27,935 bases of DNA from Deltaproteobacteria bacterium UBA2957 (GTDB lineage: Bacteria > Myxococcota_A > UBA796): positions 27,997 through 55,931 of the forward strand of contig DEBL01000372.1 in assembly GCA_002348535.1 (NCBI GenBank), read 5' to 3'. A program made the translations under genes and the position numbers. This document shows positions 7,088 to 14,484 of this stretch, piece after piece. The notes under the pieces are model-generated. The model had not been told where the DNA came from and did no database searches. It saw only the letters and a list, made by a program, of their open reading frames with translations. Every line of letters begins with the position of its first letter. The first letter of the stretch is position 1.

Positions 7088-8671
7088 ATGCGGGTAGGAA
7101 TCCCTACAGAAGTTCATCCCGGTGAGTGTCGTGTAGCGGCAACACCCGACACCGTGGGCAAGTTGATCAAACTGGGCTTCGATGTCTCGGTTCAGTCCGG
7201 TGCGGGCGAGGGCGCCAAACTGAGCGACGAGGCGTATGCAGAGGCGGGGGCCGAGATGGTCGCCGATGTCAACGACCTCTGGGCACAGTCCGACATCGTG
7301 CTGAAGGTCCGCGCTCCGGAAACGGATCCCGCTGACGGTTCGGACGAATGCGACCGCTTGCGCGAGGGCGGTTGGCTGATCTCGCTCATTCAGCCGGCAA
7401 CCAACGGACCGCTCGTGGAGCGATTGGCGACCCGAAAGGGAACGGTGATCGCCCTTGACCAGATTCCCCGCATCAGTCGCGCTCAGAAAATGGACGTGCT
7501 CTCGTCGATGGCCAACATTGCCGGATACCGAGCGGTGATCGAGGCAGCAAATCATTTTGGTTCGTTCTTCTCCGGGCAAATCACTGCGGCCGGTCGAACC
7601 CGTCCAGCGCAAGTGATGGTCATCGGCGCCGGTGTTGCGGGTCTGGCTGCCATCGCCGCAGCACGTGGACTGGGCGCGGAAGTGCGCGCCTTTGACGTTC
7701 GCTTGGCCGCCAAAGAACAAGTTGAGAGTCTGGGGGCTCGATTCCTTGAGTTGGAGTTCCCCGCGGATGAAGCTGGAGAGACGGCTGGTGGGTACGCCAA
7801 GACCATGTCCAAAGAGTTCATCGATGCGGAGATGGCCTTGTTCGCTGAGCAAGCCAAAGAAGTCGACATCATCATCACCACCGCACTCATCCCGGGAAAG
7901 AAAGCTCCCGTCCTCATCACCAAGGAGATGGTTGACTCCATGAAGCGCGGGTCGATTGTCGTCGATCTGGCAGCCGAGCAAGGCGGAAACTGTGGTTACA
8001 CCCAGCCCGATCGAGCGGTCGAGGTCAAGGGTGTCACGATCCTCGGGTATACCGACCTGACGAGCCGTCTGGCGACCCAAGCCAGCCAACTCTTCGGCAC
8101 CAACTTGGTCAACCTGCTCTCGGATATGACCACCGATGGCGAGTGCATCATTGACCTTGAAGATGAGGTGGTCCGCAAGTCCTTGGTGTTGCGCGATGGG
8201 GTGGTCACCTGGCCGCCCCCGCCCGATCCCGAGAATGCCGTCGCCTCTCAACCCACGGACGAAGCGCCCAAGCCCGCGCCCGCGCCTGCCGCGCCCGTCG
8301 AGCAATCCGAAGGATCGGGGACCAGTCAGATCCCATCGATCCTCGCTGGTCTGATGGGTGCACTCGCGGTCTATGTGGGCCTCAATGAAGACATGAGCGT
8401 GTTTGTGCAGCAGTTGACGGTGTTTGTGCTGGCCTGCTTTGTCGGCTGGCAAGTGGTGTGGAACGTTACCGCCGCACTCCACACCCCTCTCATGAGTGTG
8501 ACAAACGCCATTTCGGGCATCATCATCGTGGGCGGGATGCTCCAAGCCGGAAACGCTGGAGCGGACGATCTCGCTCAGATTCTCGGCGCTGTGGCGATTC
8601 TAGTCGCCAGCATCAACATCGCGGGTGGCTTCTTGGTCACCCAGCGCATGCTCGCCATGTTCCGGAAATAA
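7088..8671 (+). CDS. pntA: NAD(P)+ transhydrogenase subunit alpha (PntA)
   Basis: A 527-residue protein close in size and layout to E. coli PntA. Residues 1-375 form the NAD(H)-binding domain I. It contains the conserved IPRISRAQKMDVLSSMAN segment (about 124-141) and the Rossmann loop GAGVAG at 180-185. A Pro/Ala-rich linker follows (about 375-415), then four hydrophobic helices (about 415-525) that are the alpha share of membrane domain II. With PntB it moves protons across the inner membrane while transferring hydride between NADH and NADP+, supplying NADPH. GGAGG lies 6 bases before the ATG. Its stop is 13 bp before the pntB start, so they form one operon. Confidence 0.97.
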   Translation: MRVGIPTEVHPGECRVAATPDTVGKLIKLGFDVSVQSGAGEGAKLSDEAYAEAGAEMVADVNDLWAQSDIVLKVRAPETDPADGSDECDRLREGGWLISLIQPATNGPLVERLATRKGTVIALDQIPRISRAQKMDVLSSMANIAGYRAVIEAANHFGSFFSGQITAAGRTRPAQVMVIGAGVAGLAAIAAARGLGAEVRAFDVRLAAKEQVESLGARFLELEFPADEAGETAGGYAKTMSKEFIDAEMALFAEQAKEVDIIITTALIPGKKAPVLITKEMVDSMKRGSIVVDLAAEQGGNCGYTQPDRAVEVKGVTILGYTDLTSRLATQASQLFGTNLVNLLSDMTTDGECIIDLEDEVVRKSLVLRDGVVTWPPPPDPENAVASQPTDEAPKPAPAPAAPVEQSEGSGTSQIPSILAGLMGALAVYVGLNEDMSVFVQQLTVFVLACFVGWQVVWNVTAALHTPLMSVTNAISGIIIVGGMLQAGNAGADDLAQILGAVAILVASINIAGGFLVTQRMLAMFRK

Positions 8672-8684
8672 GGGGACTGAAACC

Positions 8685-10085
8685 ATGACTGAATTGTCTG
8701 CAAATCAACTCGCTGTTCCCTACCTGATCGCTGGCGTGCTGTTCATTATGTCTCTCGGTGGTCTGTCCACCCAAGAGACCGCCCGTCGTGGGAACGTGTA
8801 TGGCATCATCGGAATGGTCATTGCCATTGGGGCGACCTTCTTGACCAAGGGACTCCAACTCAACATCGAACTGGTCGGTGGTGTGGCCATTGGTGGTGCT
8901 ATCGGCGCTGTTTTGGCGGCGCGTGTGGTTATGACAGGAATGCCGCAGCTGGTGGCGATTCTGCACAGTTTCGTTGGGTTGGCCGCTGTTTTGGTGGGAA
9001 TTTCAACCTACATGACCAGTCCCGATGCGGGAATCAAGCAAGACATCGAGGTGTGGATTGGTGTGGCGATTGGAGCCATTACATTTACCGGGTCCGTCAT
9101 CGCTTGGGCCAAGCTCCGGGGATCGATGTCGGGCACCCCGCTGCTTCTGCCGGGCCGCCATTTCATCAATCTCCTGATGTTGGCTGCGACGGTGTATCTC
9201 GGGGTCCTCTTCGTAAACGCTACGGACACCAGTGAAGCGCTGATGTACCTCTACATCATGACGGCCATCACCTGCGTGATGGGGATTCACTTGGTCATGG
9301 CCATCGGCGGGGCAGATATGCCCGTCGTCGTGTCCTTGCTCAACAGCTATTCGGGATGGGCCGCGGCCGCTTCGGGCTTCATGCTGAACAACAACGCCCT
9401 GATCATCACCGGTGCCCTTGTGGGATCCTCGGGTGCAATCCTCTCTTACATCATGTGCGAAGCGATGAACCGCAGCATCTGGAATGTGGTGTTTGGCGGT
9501 TTCGGTACAGACTCCGGCGATGCACCCGCTCCGGCTGCCGCAGGGGAGCAAGGGGAAGTCACTGAAATCGATGTGACCGGCTGCGCCAACGAACTGCTGG
9601 CGGCCAAGCGGGTCATTATTGTGCCCGGCTACGGCATGGCGGTGGCCCGAGCCCAACACATGGTCAACGATTTGACCCGAATTCTCCGGGCCAAAGACAT
9701 CGATGTTCGCTACGCGATTCACCCGGTCGCAGGACGGTTGCCCGGGCACATGAACGTGCTGCTTGCGGAAGCGGGCGTGCCCTACGACATCGTGCTTGAG
9801 ATGGAAGAGATCAATGACGACTTCCCAACGACCGATGTGGTCTTGGTCATTGGGGCGAATGACATCGTGAACCCCGGAGCCCAGACCGATACAAGCAGTC
9901 CAATCTACGGAATGCCTGTTCTGGAAGCGTGGAAGTCGGGCATGGTGGTGATTTTCAAGCGCGGAATGGGTGCCGGCTACGCAGGGGTAGCCAACCCGCT
10001 GTTCTTCCATGACAACTCGCGAATGTTGTTTGGAAACGCGGGCGACACGATTGCCCAACTGGTGAGCAATCTCCGCGAAGGCTGA
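8685..10085 (+). CDS. pntB: NAD(P)+ transhydrogenase subunit beta (PntB)
   Basis: A 466-residue partner of PntA. The N-terminal half (about 1-265) is a bundle of hydrophobic helices forming the proton channel with the alpha subunit. A short Ala/Pro-rich linker leads to the NADP(H)-binding domain III. That domain shows VPGYGMAVARAQ (313-324), HPVAGRLPGHMNVLLAEA (about 345-362) and GANDIVNPGAQ, all hallmarks of the family. The ATG at 8685 is chosen because AGGGGA overlaps the pntA stop at the correct distance. A longer frame starting at 8625 would overlap pntA and lacks family similarity in its first 20 residues. A 96-bp gap with a small hairpin separates it from the dehydratase gene. Confidence 0.97.
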   Translation: MTELSANQLAVPYLIAGVLFIMSLGGLSTQETARRGNVYGIIGMVIAIGATFLTKGLQLNIELVGGVAIGGAIGAVLAARVVMTGMPQLVAILHSFVGLAAVLVGISTYMTSPDAGIKQDIEVWIGVAIGAITFTGSVIAWAKLRGSMSGTPLLLPGRHFINLLMLAATVYLGVLFVNATDTSEALMYLYIMTAITCVMGIHLVMAIGGADMPVVVSLLNSYSGWAAAASGFMLNNNALIITGALVGSSGAILSYIMCEAMNRSIWNVVFGGFGTDSGDAPAPAAAGEQGEVTEIDVTGCANELLAAKRVIIVPGYGMAVARAQHMVNDLTRILRAKDIDVRYAIHPVAGRLPGHMNVLLAEAGVPYDIVLEMEEINDDFPTTDVVLVIGANDIVNPGAQTDTSSPIYGMPVLEAWKSGMVVIFKRGMGAGYAGVANPLFFHDNSRMLFGNAGDTIAQLVSNLREG

Positions 10086-10134
10086 GGCCGGGCGGCTCTC
10101 GAAGTCCGCGGAGATCACCGCAGTTCGTGACGCG

Positions 10135-10150
10135 AGGGCACCGATGCCCT
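10135..10150 (+). terminator. Small hairpin after pntB
   Basis: AGGGCA, a four-base loop CCGA, then TGCCCT form a perfect 6-bp stem 50 bases after the pntB stop and 32 bases before the next start. No U-rich tract follows. It could attenuate transcription or mark the operon end, but it is weak as an intrinsic terminator. Confidence 0.3.
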
Positions 10151-10181
10151 AAGACAGAGACGAGCAGGAGCGCACACAAAG

Positions 10182-11138
10182 ATGAGTCGGATACTGGTCA
10201 CAGGCGGAGCGGGCTTTATGGGTTCGCAACTCGTTCGCAGCCTCGCTGACACCGGACGCGACGTTGTGGTCTTCGATAAGTTGACCTACGCGGGCAACCG
10301 CGCTTTCTTGGACGGGGTTTCTCATACCTTCGTGCACGGGGACGTCTGCGATGAAGATGCGGTTCGGCGGGTCATGGGCGATGTGGATGCCGTGGTCCAC
10401 ATGGCGGCTGAAAGTCACGTGGCCCGGTCGTTGACCGGCCCGGATGTCTTTTTGCACACCAATGTGCTGGGCACGCGGGTCATGCTCGATGCAGCCTGCC
10501 GTGCCGGCGTGGATCGGTTCATCCACATATCCACGGACGAAGTGTTCGGTCAGGCACCCCACGGGGTGGCCTTCGGACCCGATGCTCCGATGCGTCCAGG
10601 GAATGCCTACGCTGCATCCAAGGTGGGCGCGGAAGGTCTCGTTCATGCGTGGCGTCACACCCACGGGTACCCGGCAGCAATCGTTCGCTGCACCAACAAC
10701 TATGGGCCACGCCAGCACCCGGAGAAAGCGATCCCTTGCTGGGTTCTATCTGCCCTTCATGGTCGGACGTTGCCCGTTCATGGGGAAGGGACCGCCATTC
10801 GAGACTGGTTGTTCGTCGAAGACTTTGCCCGGGGAATCATCGCGGGCTTGAACCGATGGCAAGACCAAGCGACGTGGCACTTTGCAGGGCAGCAACATCA
10901 AGAGAATCGTCGCACAGCCGGTGCGATTGCATCGATGCTTGGTGCCCCAGGTCTATCCTTCGGACCGGACCGACAAGGCCAAGACTCTCGTTATGCCCTC
11001 AACGACATGGGGACGCGTGCGGCGCTCGACTGGGCCCCTCGTGTTGCGATGGAGGACGGAATTCAGCGGACCATTGATTGGTACCGGGAGCATCAAGGAC
11101 TTTGGGAGCCGGCGCTCATTGGCGCCGCGATTCACTGA
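10182..11138 (+). CDS. rmlB: NAD-dependent NDP-glucose 4,6-dehydratase-like epimerase/dehydratase (RmlB family)
   Basis: A 318-residue extended short-chain dehydrogenase. The NAD loop is GGAGFMG (8-14). The family motif AAESHVARS lies at 75-83, where most RmlB proteins have AAESHVDRS. The catalytic Thr118-Asp119-Glu120 lies in STDEVFG, with YxxxK as Tyr143/Lys147 and NNYGP at 172-176. The TDE triad distinguishes 4,6-dehydratases from 4-epimerases, so it should convert an NDP-glucose to the 4-keto-6-deoxy sugar. It is slightly shorter than typical RmlB and no RmlA, C or D gene is beside it, so another nucleotide sugar is possible. AGGAG sits 11 bases before the ATG. It ends convergently with the GT2 gene. 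Confidence 0.85.
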   Translation: MSRILVTGGAGFMGSQLVRSLADTGRDVVVFDKLTYAGNRAFLDGVSHTFVHGDVCDEDAVRRVMGDVDAVVHMAAESHVARSLTGPDVFLHTNVLGTRVMLDAACRAGVDRFIHISTDEVFGQAPHGVAFGPDAPMRPGNAYAASKVGAEGLVHAWRHTHGYPAAIVRCTNNYGPRQHPEKAIPCWVLSALHGRTLPVHGEGTAIRDWLFVEDFARGIIAGLNRWQDQATWHFAGQQHQENRRTAGAIASMLGAPGLSFGPDRQGQDSRYALNDMGTRAALDWAPRVAMEDGIQRTIDWYREHQGLWEPALIGAAIH

Positions 11139-11151
11139 CCCGTCGGACCCG

Positions 11152-11823
11152 CTACGGATGCGGAGGTGGATTGATGATGGTGCGAACAACGCCCATCGCG
11201 TAGCGGATGCTGGGTCCGACACCGATGGATTGCACCGTGTCATCGTAAGCGCAGGCCACTTTTCGTTCGCCGATGGTGATCCCTTGGCTCAGAAGACTGG
11301 CAAGCACCTGATGGTCGAAGATGTAGTCGTCGCTGAAGCGGTGATAGTCCAGCTTTCGCAAAATGTCGGCGCGGAAGCCGCGTGCACCGGAGTGCAGCTC
11401 GGAAACATGGGTGCCGAATCGGAGGTTTGCCATGAAGGTCAGGGTCCGGTTGCCTGCTCGTCTCCACAGTGGGATTTGGTCGCCAGCCATGTTCAAAAAG
11501 CGACTGCCAATGGCAGCATCGCAAGCAGCCAACACATCCGTCAGCCCGAGGACGTCCTCTGTGGCGTACTGTCCGTCTCCGTGCAGGAGGAGAATCCGTG
11601 AGGCGCCCTTATCGAGGGCGGCGTCGTAGCCGGTTTTCTGAGCGGCACCGTACCCGCGGTTTTTGTCGTGCCGAATCAGGTGAAACCCATCCGCCGTCAG
11701 CGGCTGGTCTGAGCCGTCGTCCACCACAACCACACCGTCATGGAGTTCGAGAGGAATCTCCGAGAGCACGCGTGTGAGCGAGGACTGCGTGTTGTACGCA
11801 GGAATGACGATGGCGGTCTGCAT
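11152..11823 (-). CDS. Family 2 glycosyltransferase, Dpm1-like
   Basis: A 223-residue GT-A fold transferase. It shows the N-terminal VIPAYN, the nucleotide-binding VVVVDDGS (31-38), NRGYGAAQKTG (55-65) and the DxD-equivalent HGDGQY (81-86). This combination matches polyprenyl-phosphate mannosyl/glucosyltransferases such as Dpm1. There are no C-terminal membrane helices, unlike GtrB or ArnC relatives, so it is the short single-domain type. It starts 2 bp after the stop of the GT-C-like gene, so the two are coupled. The likely division of labour is that this enzyme charges the lipid carrier in the cytoplasm and the GT-C protein uses it on the periplasmic side (inference from family knowledge). 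Confidence 0.88.
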   Translation of the reverse strand: MQTAIVIPAYNTQSSLTRVLSEIPLELHDGVVVVDDGSDQPLTADGFHLIRHDKNRGYGAAQKTGYDAALDKGASRILLLHGDGQYATEDVLGLTDVLAACDAAIGSRFLNMAGDQIPLWRRAGNRTLTFMANLRFGTHVSELHSGARGFRADILRKLDYHRFSDDYIFDHQVLASLLSQGITIGERKVACAYDDTVQSIGVGPSIRYAMGVVRTIINPPPHP

Positions 11824-11825
11824 AT

Positions 11826-13553
11826 TCAGGATCCTAACCCAGAAAGCGTCAAGGTAAGGGATTGAGACGGGATTGTGTCCTCAAACACGAAGGGTCGGAG
11901 TTCCCGCAAGCGACCGGGCGACGCCCCCGTCCACTTCCGCACCGGATCGCCGAGGTTCAGTGCGCCGGGCATGACAACAATCCGACGGCCGTCGGTTTGG
12001 GGAGGAATCGAGACGCGTGTCTCTTCGTCGGGAACGGGTTGGATGCGCGCCGCAGGCCATAGGTCAGGCAGGATGCGATTGCCTGTTAGGTCCAGCACAC
12101 GGTCTGATGCAGTCAAGGAGTCACGAACAGCCCAGAAATCGGGGTGGGGATTGAGGGCCATCGCCTTGGCCTCCGGACTGCTGTGAATCGCCGACCACCC
12201 CGGCGCAGTGGAGGCCGTCATCGTGGCGACTGCCGTTCCCAAGGGAACCAGCCACAGCCAAGCGGTTTTTCGCCACGGAACGGCGCCGAGAAGCAGCAAG
12301 AGAGGACCGGTGATCAGCAACACAAGGGCGTACCGTGGAATGTAATGGGTAGCCATTACCCCTAAGAAGTGGGCCACAGTGATTCCGCCAAGCCAAGCCG
12401 TTGCAAGGATCGGTCCGAGGTGAGTGTCGAGTCGTCGACGCCTCATCGGCGCCAAACACCCAAGGAGTCCAAGCCCCAGCCACGCGGGAGACGGGACGTG
12501 GAGCGCTGCAGTCATGCCTTCCGTCGCTCCCTGCCACCGCACGGATTGCGGAAGATTGTGTTGAGGTCCGCGAGCGAGGAACGTGAGGGCTTTGTCGAGA
12601 TTGGTCCATGCTCCGGGTCGTCCCACGCCCCAGTAGCCGCGCCGCTTTTCATCCGACGGGTGCCAGCCGAGGTCGGTGGGCAAGGGCGCTGTGCGGCCAT
12701 GGGCTCGCGCGACGACGACTTGGGTCCGATACACGTTGTACTCGAGACTGTAGGCTTCGGTCACCCATCGAGGAATGCCGGAGTAGATGTTCCAAATCAG
12801 GGCCATGGGTGCCAGCCAGACCAACAGGTGGGTTGCCGCGTGAAGGGGCCGAAGGCGCAGAGTCCACCCCATTGCGACGGCAACAAGGGGAGCGGCCACC
12901 AGCAAAAAGACCAAGCTCTTCATGGACGTCGCCATGAGCAGAGAGAGTGCGAACCCGAAGCCGAGCCAATTCCACCACCGTCCGCTTCGGAAGGCTCGAA
13001 CCCCGGCACTGAGGGCGCCGACATGAATTAGACCGTGGAACAAGTAGTCGGTTGGAGGTCCAACAATGCAACCGACCGTCGGAACAAAGAGAGCGAGCCA
13101 GCCTCCCGCTACTGCGAGGGAACGCGGACCGATCGCGGTGCCCAGCCGGAACACGGCGGCGGGCAACAATCCTGCCGCAACGATGTTGACCTGCATGAGG
13201 GCGATGTGAACCGCGGAACCGGTAGCCTGTGCCAGTTGGACGGCCACCCACGGATAAAACGGGTAGCGCTGAGGCACTGGGTGGTACCGACCTCCCGATT
13301 GAATATCGAGCGCCAGCACCACAAACTCGCGCCAGTCCTGACCCACCGGGTACCAGGCAGGGTTGCTCGCCGTGTGGACGGCATCGGCAGCGAGGACACC
13401 CGCGATGCTGAGAACCAGCATCCAAGCCGCATCCACTGCGGGCATGGGAATCGTTGTCTGCCCTCCCTTGCTGGACGCAGCAAAGCGAGCACCCGCCGCC
13501 CCGACGGCAGCAGCGCCCACCACGATCCATGTCAGAGCAGAGAGTCCAAGCAC
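11826..13553 (-). CDS. GT-C-like polytopic membrane protein (probable glycosyltransferase)
   Basis: A 575-residue membrane protein starting at GTG. It has an N-terminal helix, then a loop GQDWREFVVLALDIQSGG with Asp73, the acidic loop residue expected in GT-C enzymes. RYPFYPW follows, then about nine hydrophobic helices and a soluble C-terminal domain of about 130 residues. The start has only a weak ribosome site, and coupling to the upstream metalloprotease gene (23 bp away) may help translation. The GT2 gene follows after 2 bp. It is similar in design to the proteins at 523, 16503 and 23318, but I see no long identical stretches with them. Sugar and acceptor are unknown. Confidence 0.75.
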   Translation of the reverse strand: MLGLSALTWIVVGAAAVGAAGARFAASSKGGQTTIPMPAVDAAWMLVLSIAGVLAADAVHTASNPAWYPVGQDWREFVVLALDIQSGGRYHPVPQRYPFYPWVAVQLAQATGSAVHIALMQVNIVAAGLLPAAVFRLGTAIGPRSLAVAGGWLALFVPTVGCIVGPPTDYLFHGLIHVGALSAGVRAFRSGRWWNWLGFGFALSLLMATSMKSLVFLLVAAPLVAVAMGWTLRLRPLHAATHLLVWLAPMALIWNIYSGIPRWVTEAYSLEYNVYRTQVVVARAHGRTAPLPTDLGWHPSDEKRRGYWGVGRPGAWTNLDKALTFLARGPQHNLPQSVRWQGATEGMTAALHVPSPAWLGLGLLGCLAPMRRRRLDTHLGPILATAWLGGITVAHFLGVMATHYIPRYALVLLITGPLLLLLGAVPWRKTAWLWLVPLGTAVATMTASTAPGWSAIHSSPEAKAMALNPHPDFWAVRDSLTASDRVLDLTGNRILPDLWPAARIQPVPDEETRVSIPPQTDGRRIVVMPGALNLGDPVRKWTGASPGRLRELRPFVFEDTIPSQSLTLTLSGLGS

Positions 13554-13576
13554 GACTCATTCATACCGCAATGCGG

Positions 13577-14281
13577 TCAGGCTGTGTCGCGCAAGAAGGC
13601 CTGAAGGCCCTTCCACAACACCCAAACACTGAATCCACCGCACACCAGACCCCAGACCCAGTAGGGCAAAAACAAGGCGTCAGCCATGCGGGCCACATCG
13701 GACGGTCCGTTGCCGCTTGCTGTAATGGCGACGCTGGTAAAGAGATAGTCGGAGCGAGAAAAGACACTGAGCGCAAGCTGGATGCCGACGAACAGAACCA
13801 CCAACTGGGCAGTGTCGCGGCGGGCGCGCGTGCCGCAGTACAAACAGCCGGCCGCAACGCCGGCCACGAAAACCCAGCCAAAGGCGTTTCGGATCACCAT
13901 CACCAAGGCCACTGCAAGCATCGTGGCCACGGCGACGAGTGCACTCCGTGCGGCCCGACCGTTCCGACCGGCCATGAAGCAGCCGTATGCGGCAACCGCT
14001 GGTCCAAGCAGTCCGCCTGCGCTGATGAATGCACGGGCCATGCGGCCCGGATTTCCCGCGGTCAAGGCCGCTCCGGAACCGTCGCTGTACAGCACGAACT
14101 GCTCAAAGGAGCACCCCACCATCATGGCAGCAATGCCATGGCCAAGCTCGTGTGCCAACGTGGAAAGCAACACCAAGGGGTACGCAATCAAGCCCCCGAG
14201 CGGAAGCAGGTAGATTCCGATGGTCATGATCACGCTGAACAGCAGGGCCGTCCGCGCGCGCCGTTTCGAGAGGGTTGCCAT
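13577..14281 (-). CDS. M50B-like membrane zinc metalloprotease
   Basis: A 234-residue membrane protein whose second hydrophobic helix carries HELGH (44-48), the zinc-binding HExxH of site-2-type proteases. A Gly-rich segment ISAGGLLGPAVAAYG (86-100) follows and about four more hydrophobic helices. This matches the Peptidase_M50B group, which is widespread and mostly uncharacterised. No PDZ domain is present. The second zinc ligand, usually an Asp or His in a later helix, is not obvious, so activity is not assured. It is the first gene of a minus-strand unit with the GT-C and GT2 genes, an arrangement that suggests processing or quality control linked to glycosylation (inference). Confidence 0.8.
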   Translation of the reverse strand: MATLSKRRARTALLFSVIMTIGIYLLPLGGLIAYPLVLLSTLAHELGHGIAAMMVGCSFEQFVLYSDGSGAALTAGNPGRMARAFISAGGLLGPAVAAYGCFMAGRNGRAARSALVAVATMLAVALVMVIRNAFGWVFVAGVAAGCLYCGTRARRDTAQLVVLFVGIQLALSVFSRSDYLFTSVAITASGNGPSDVARMADALFLPYWVWGLVCGGFSVWVLWKGLQAFLRDTA

Positions 14282-14438
14282 GCCTACGCGTCACCTGATG
14301 CACGCGATCGCGCCACCTGCGACGGTGGGCTCGTCCCCGCAATGATCGAACTTGTCCCCAGCAAACAAGCGAAAAGAGCGGTGCGCTTAGGAGATTCCGA
14401 CACGCTTTTTGCGAGCAGCCATGGCATTTCTTCGGTAC
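14282..14438. other. Divergent intergenic stretch upstream of the operator
   Basis: This segment lies between the metalloprotease start and the palindromic operator. I see no open frame, RNA gene or strong hairpin in it. It must hold the minus-strand promoter for the metalloprotease operon and probably part of the acyl-CoA dehydrogenase promoter, but no convincing -35/-10 pair could be assigned. Confidence 0.3.
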
Positions 14439-14460
14439 ACTGAATGAGTATTCATTCAGT
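14439..14460. promoter_or_regulatory. FadR-like (TetR-family) palindromic operator
   Basis: Two perfect 9-bp arms, ACTGAATGA and TCATTCAGT, flank a 4-nt spacer. The site lies 24 bp upstream of the ATG of an acyl-CoA dehydrogenase. The minus-strand core reads TGAATGA-ATAC-TCATTCA, which agrees fully with the Bacillus subtilis FadR consensus as I remember it (TGAATGAMTANTCATTCA). That TetR-family repressor controls beta-oxidation genes and is released by long-chain acyl-CoA. The position overlaps the expected promoter or early transcript, as for a repressor. The regulator itself is not in this window. Symmetry and location are seen directly, and the regulator identity is inference. Confidence 0.8.
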
Positions 14461-14484
14461 TTATGCTGGGGGGCGAGACAAACC

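Noticed and set aside
6878..8545. A 555-codon open frame on the minus strand across the aminotransferase end and pntA
   Set aside because: It is antisense to two clear genes, its product is His/Arg/Gly-rich with no family pattern, and it arises from GC-rich third codon positions.
4068..10085. Defence island reading of the caspase-like gene with the PLP enzyme and transhydrogenase
   Set aside because: The neighbours are metabolic, spacing does not indicate one operon, and no nuclease, sensor or NTPase defence gene is present.
9003..10118. A 371-codon minus-strand open frame opposite pntB
   Set aside because: It is fully antisense to a strongly conserved gene, with a His/Arg-rich shadow composition.
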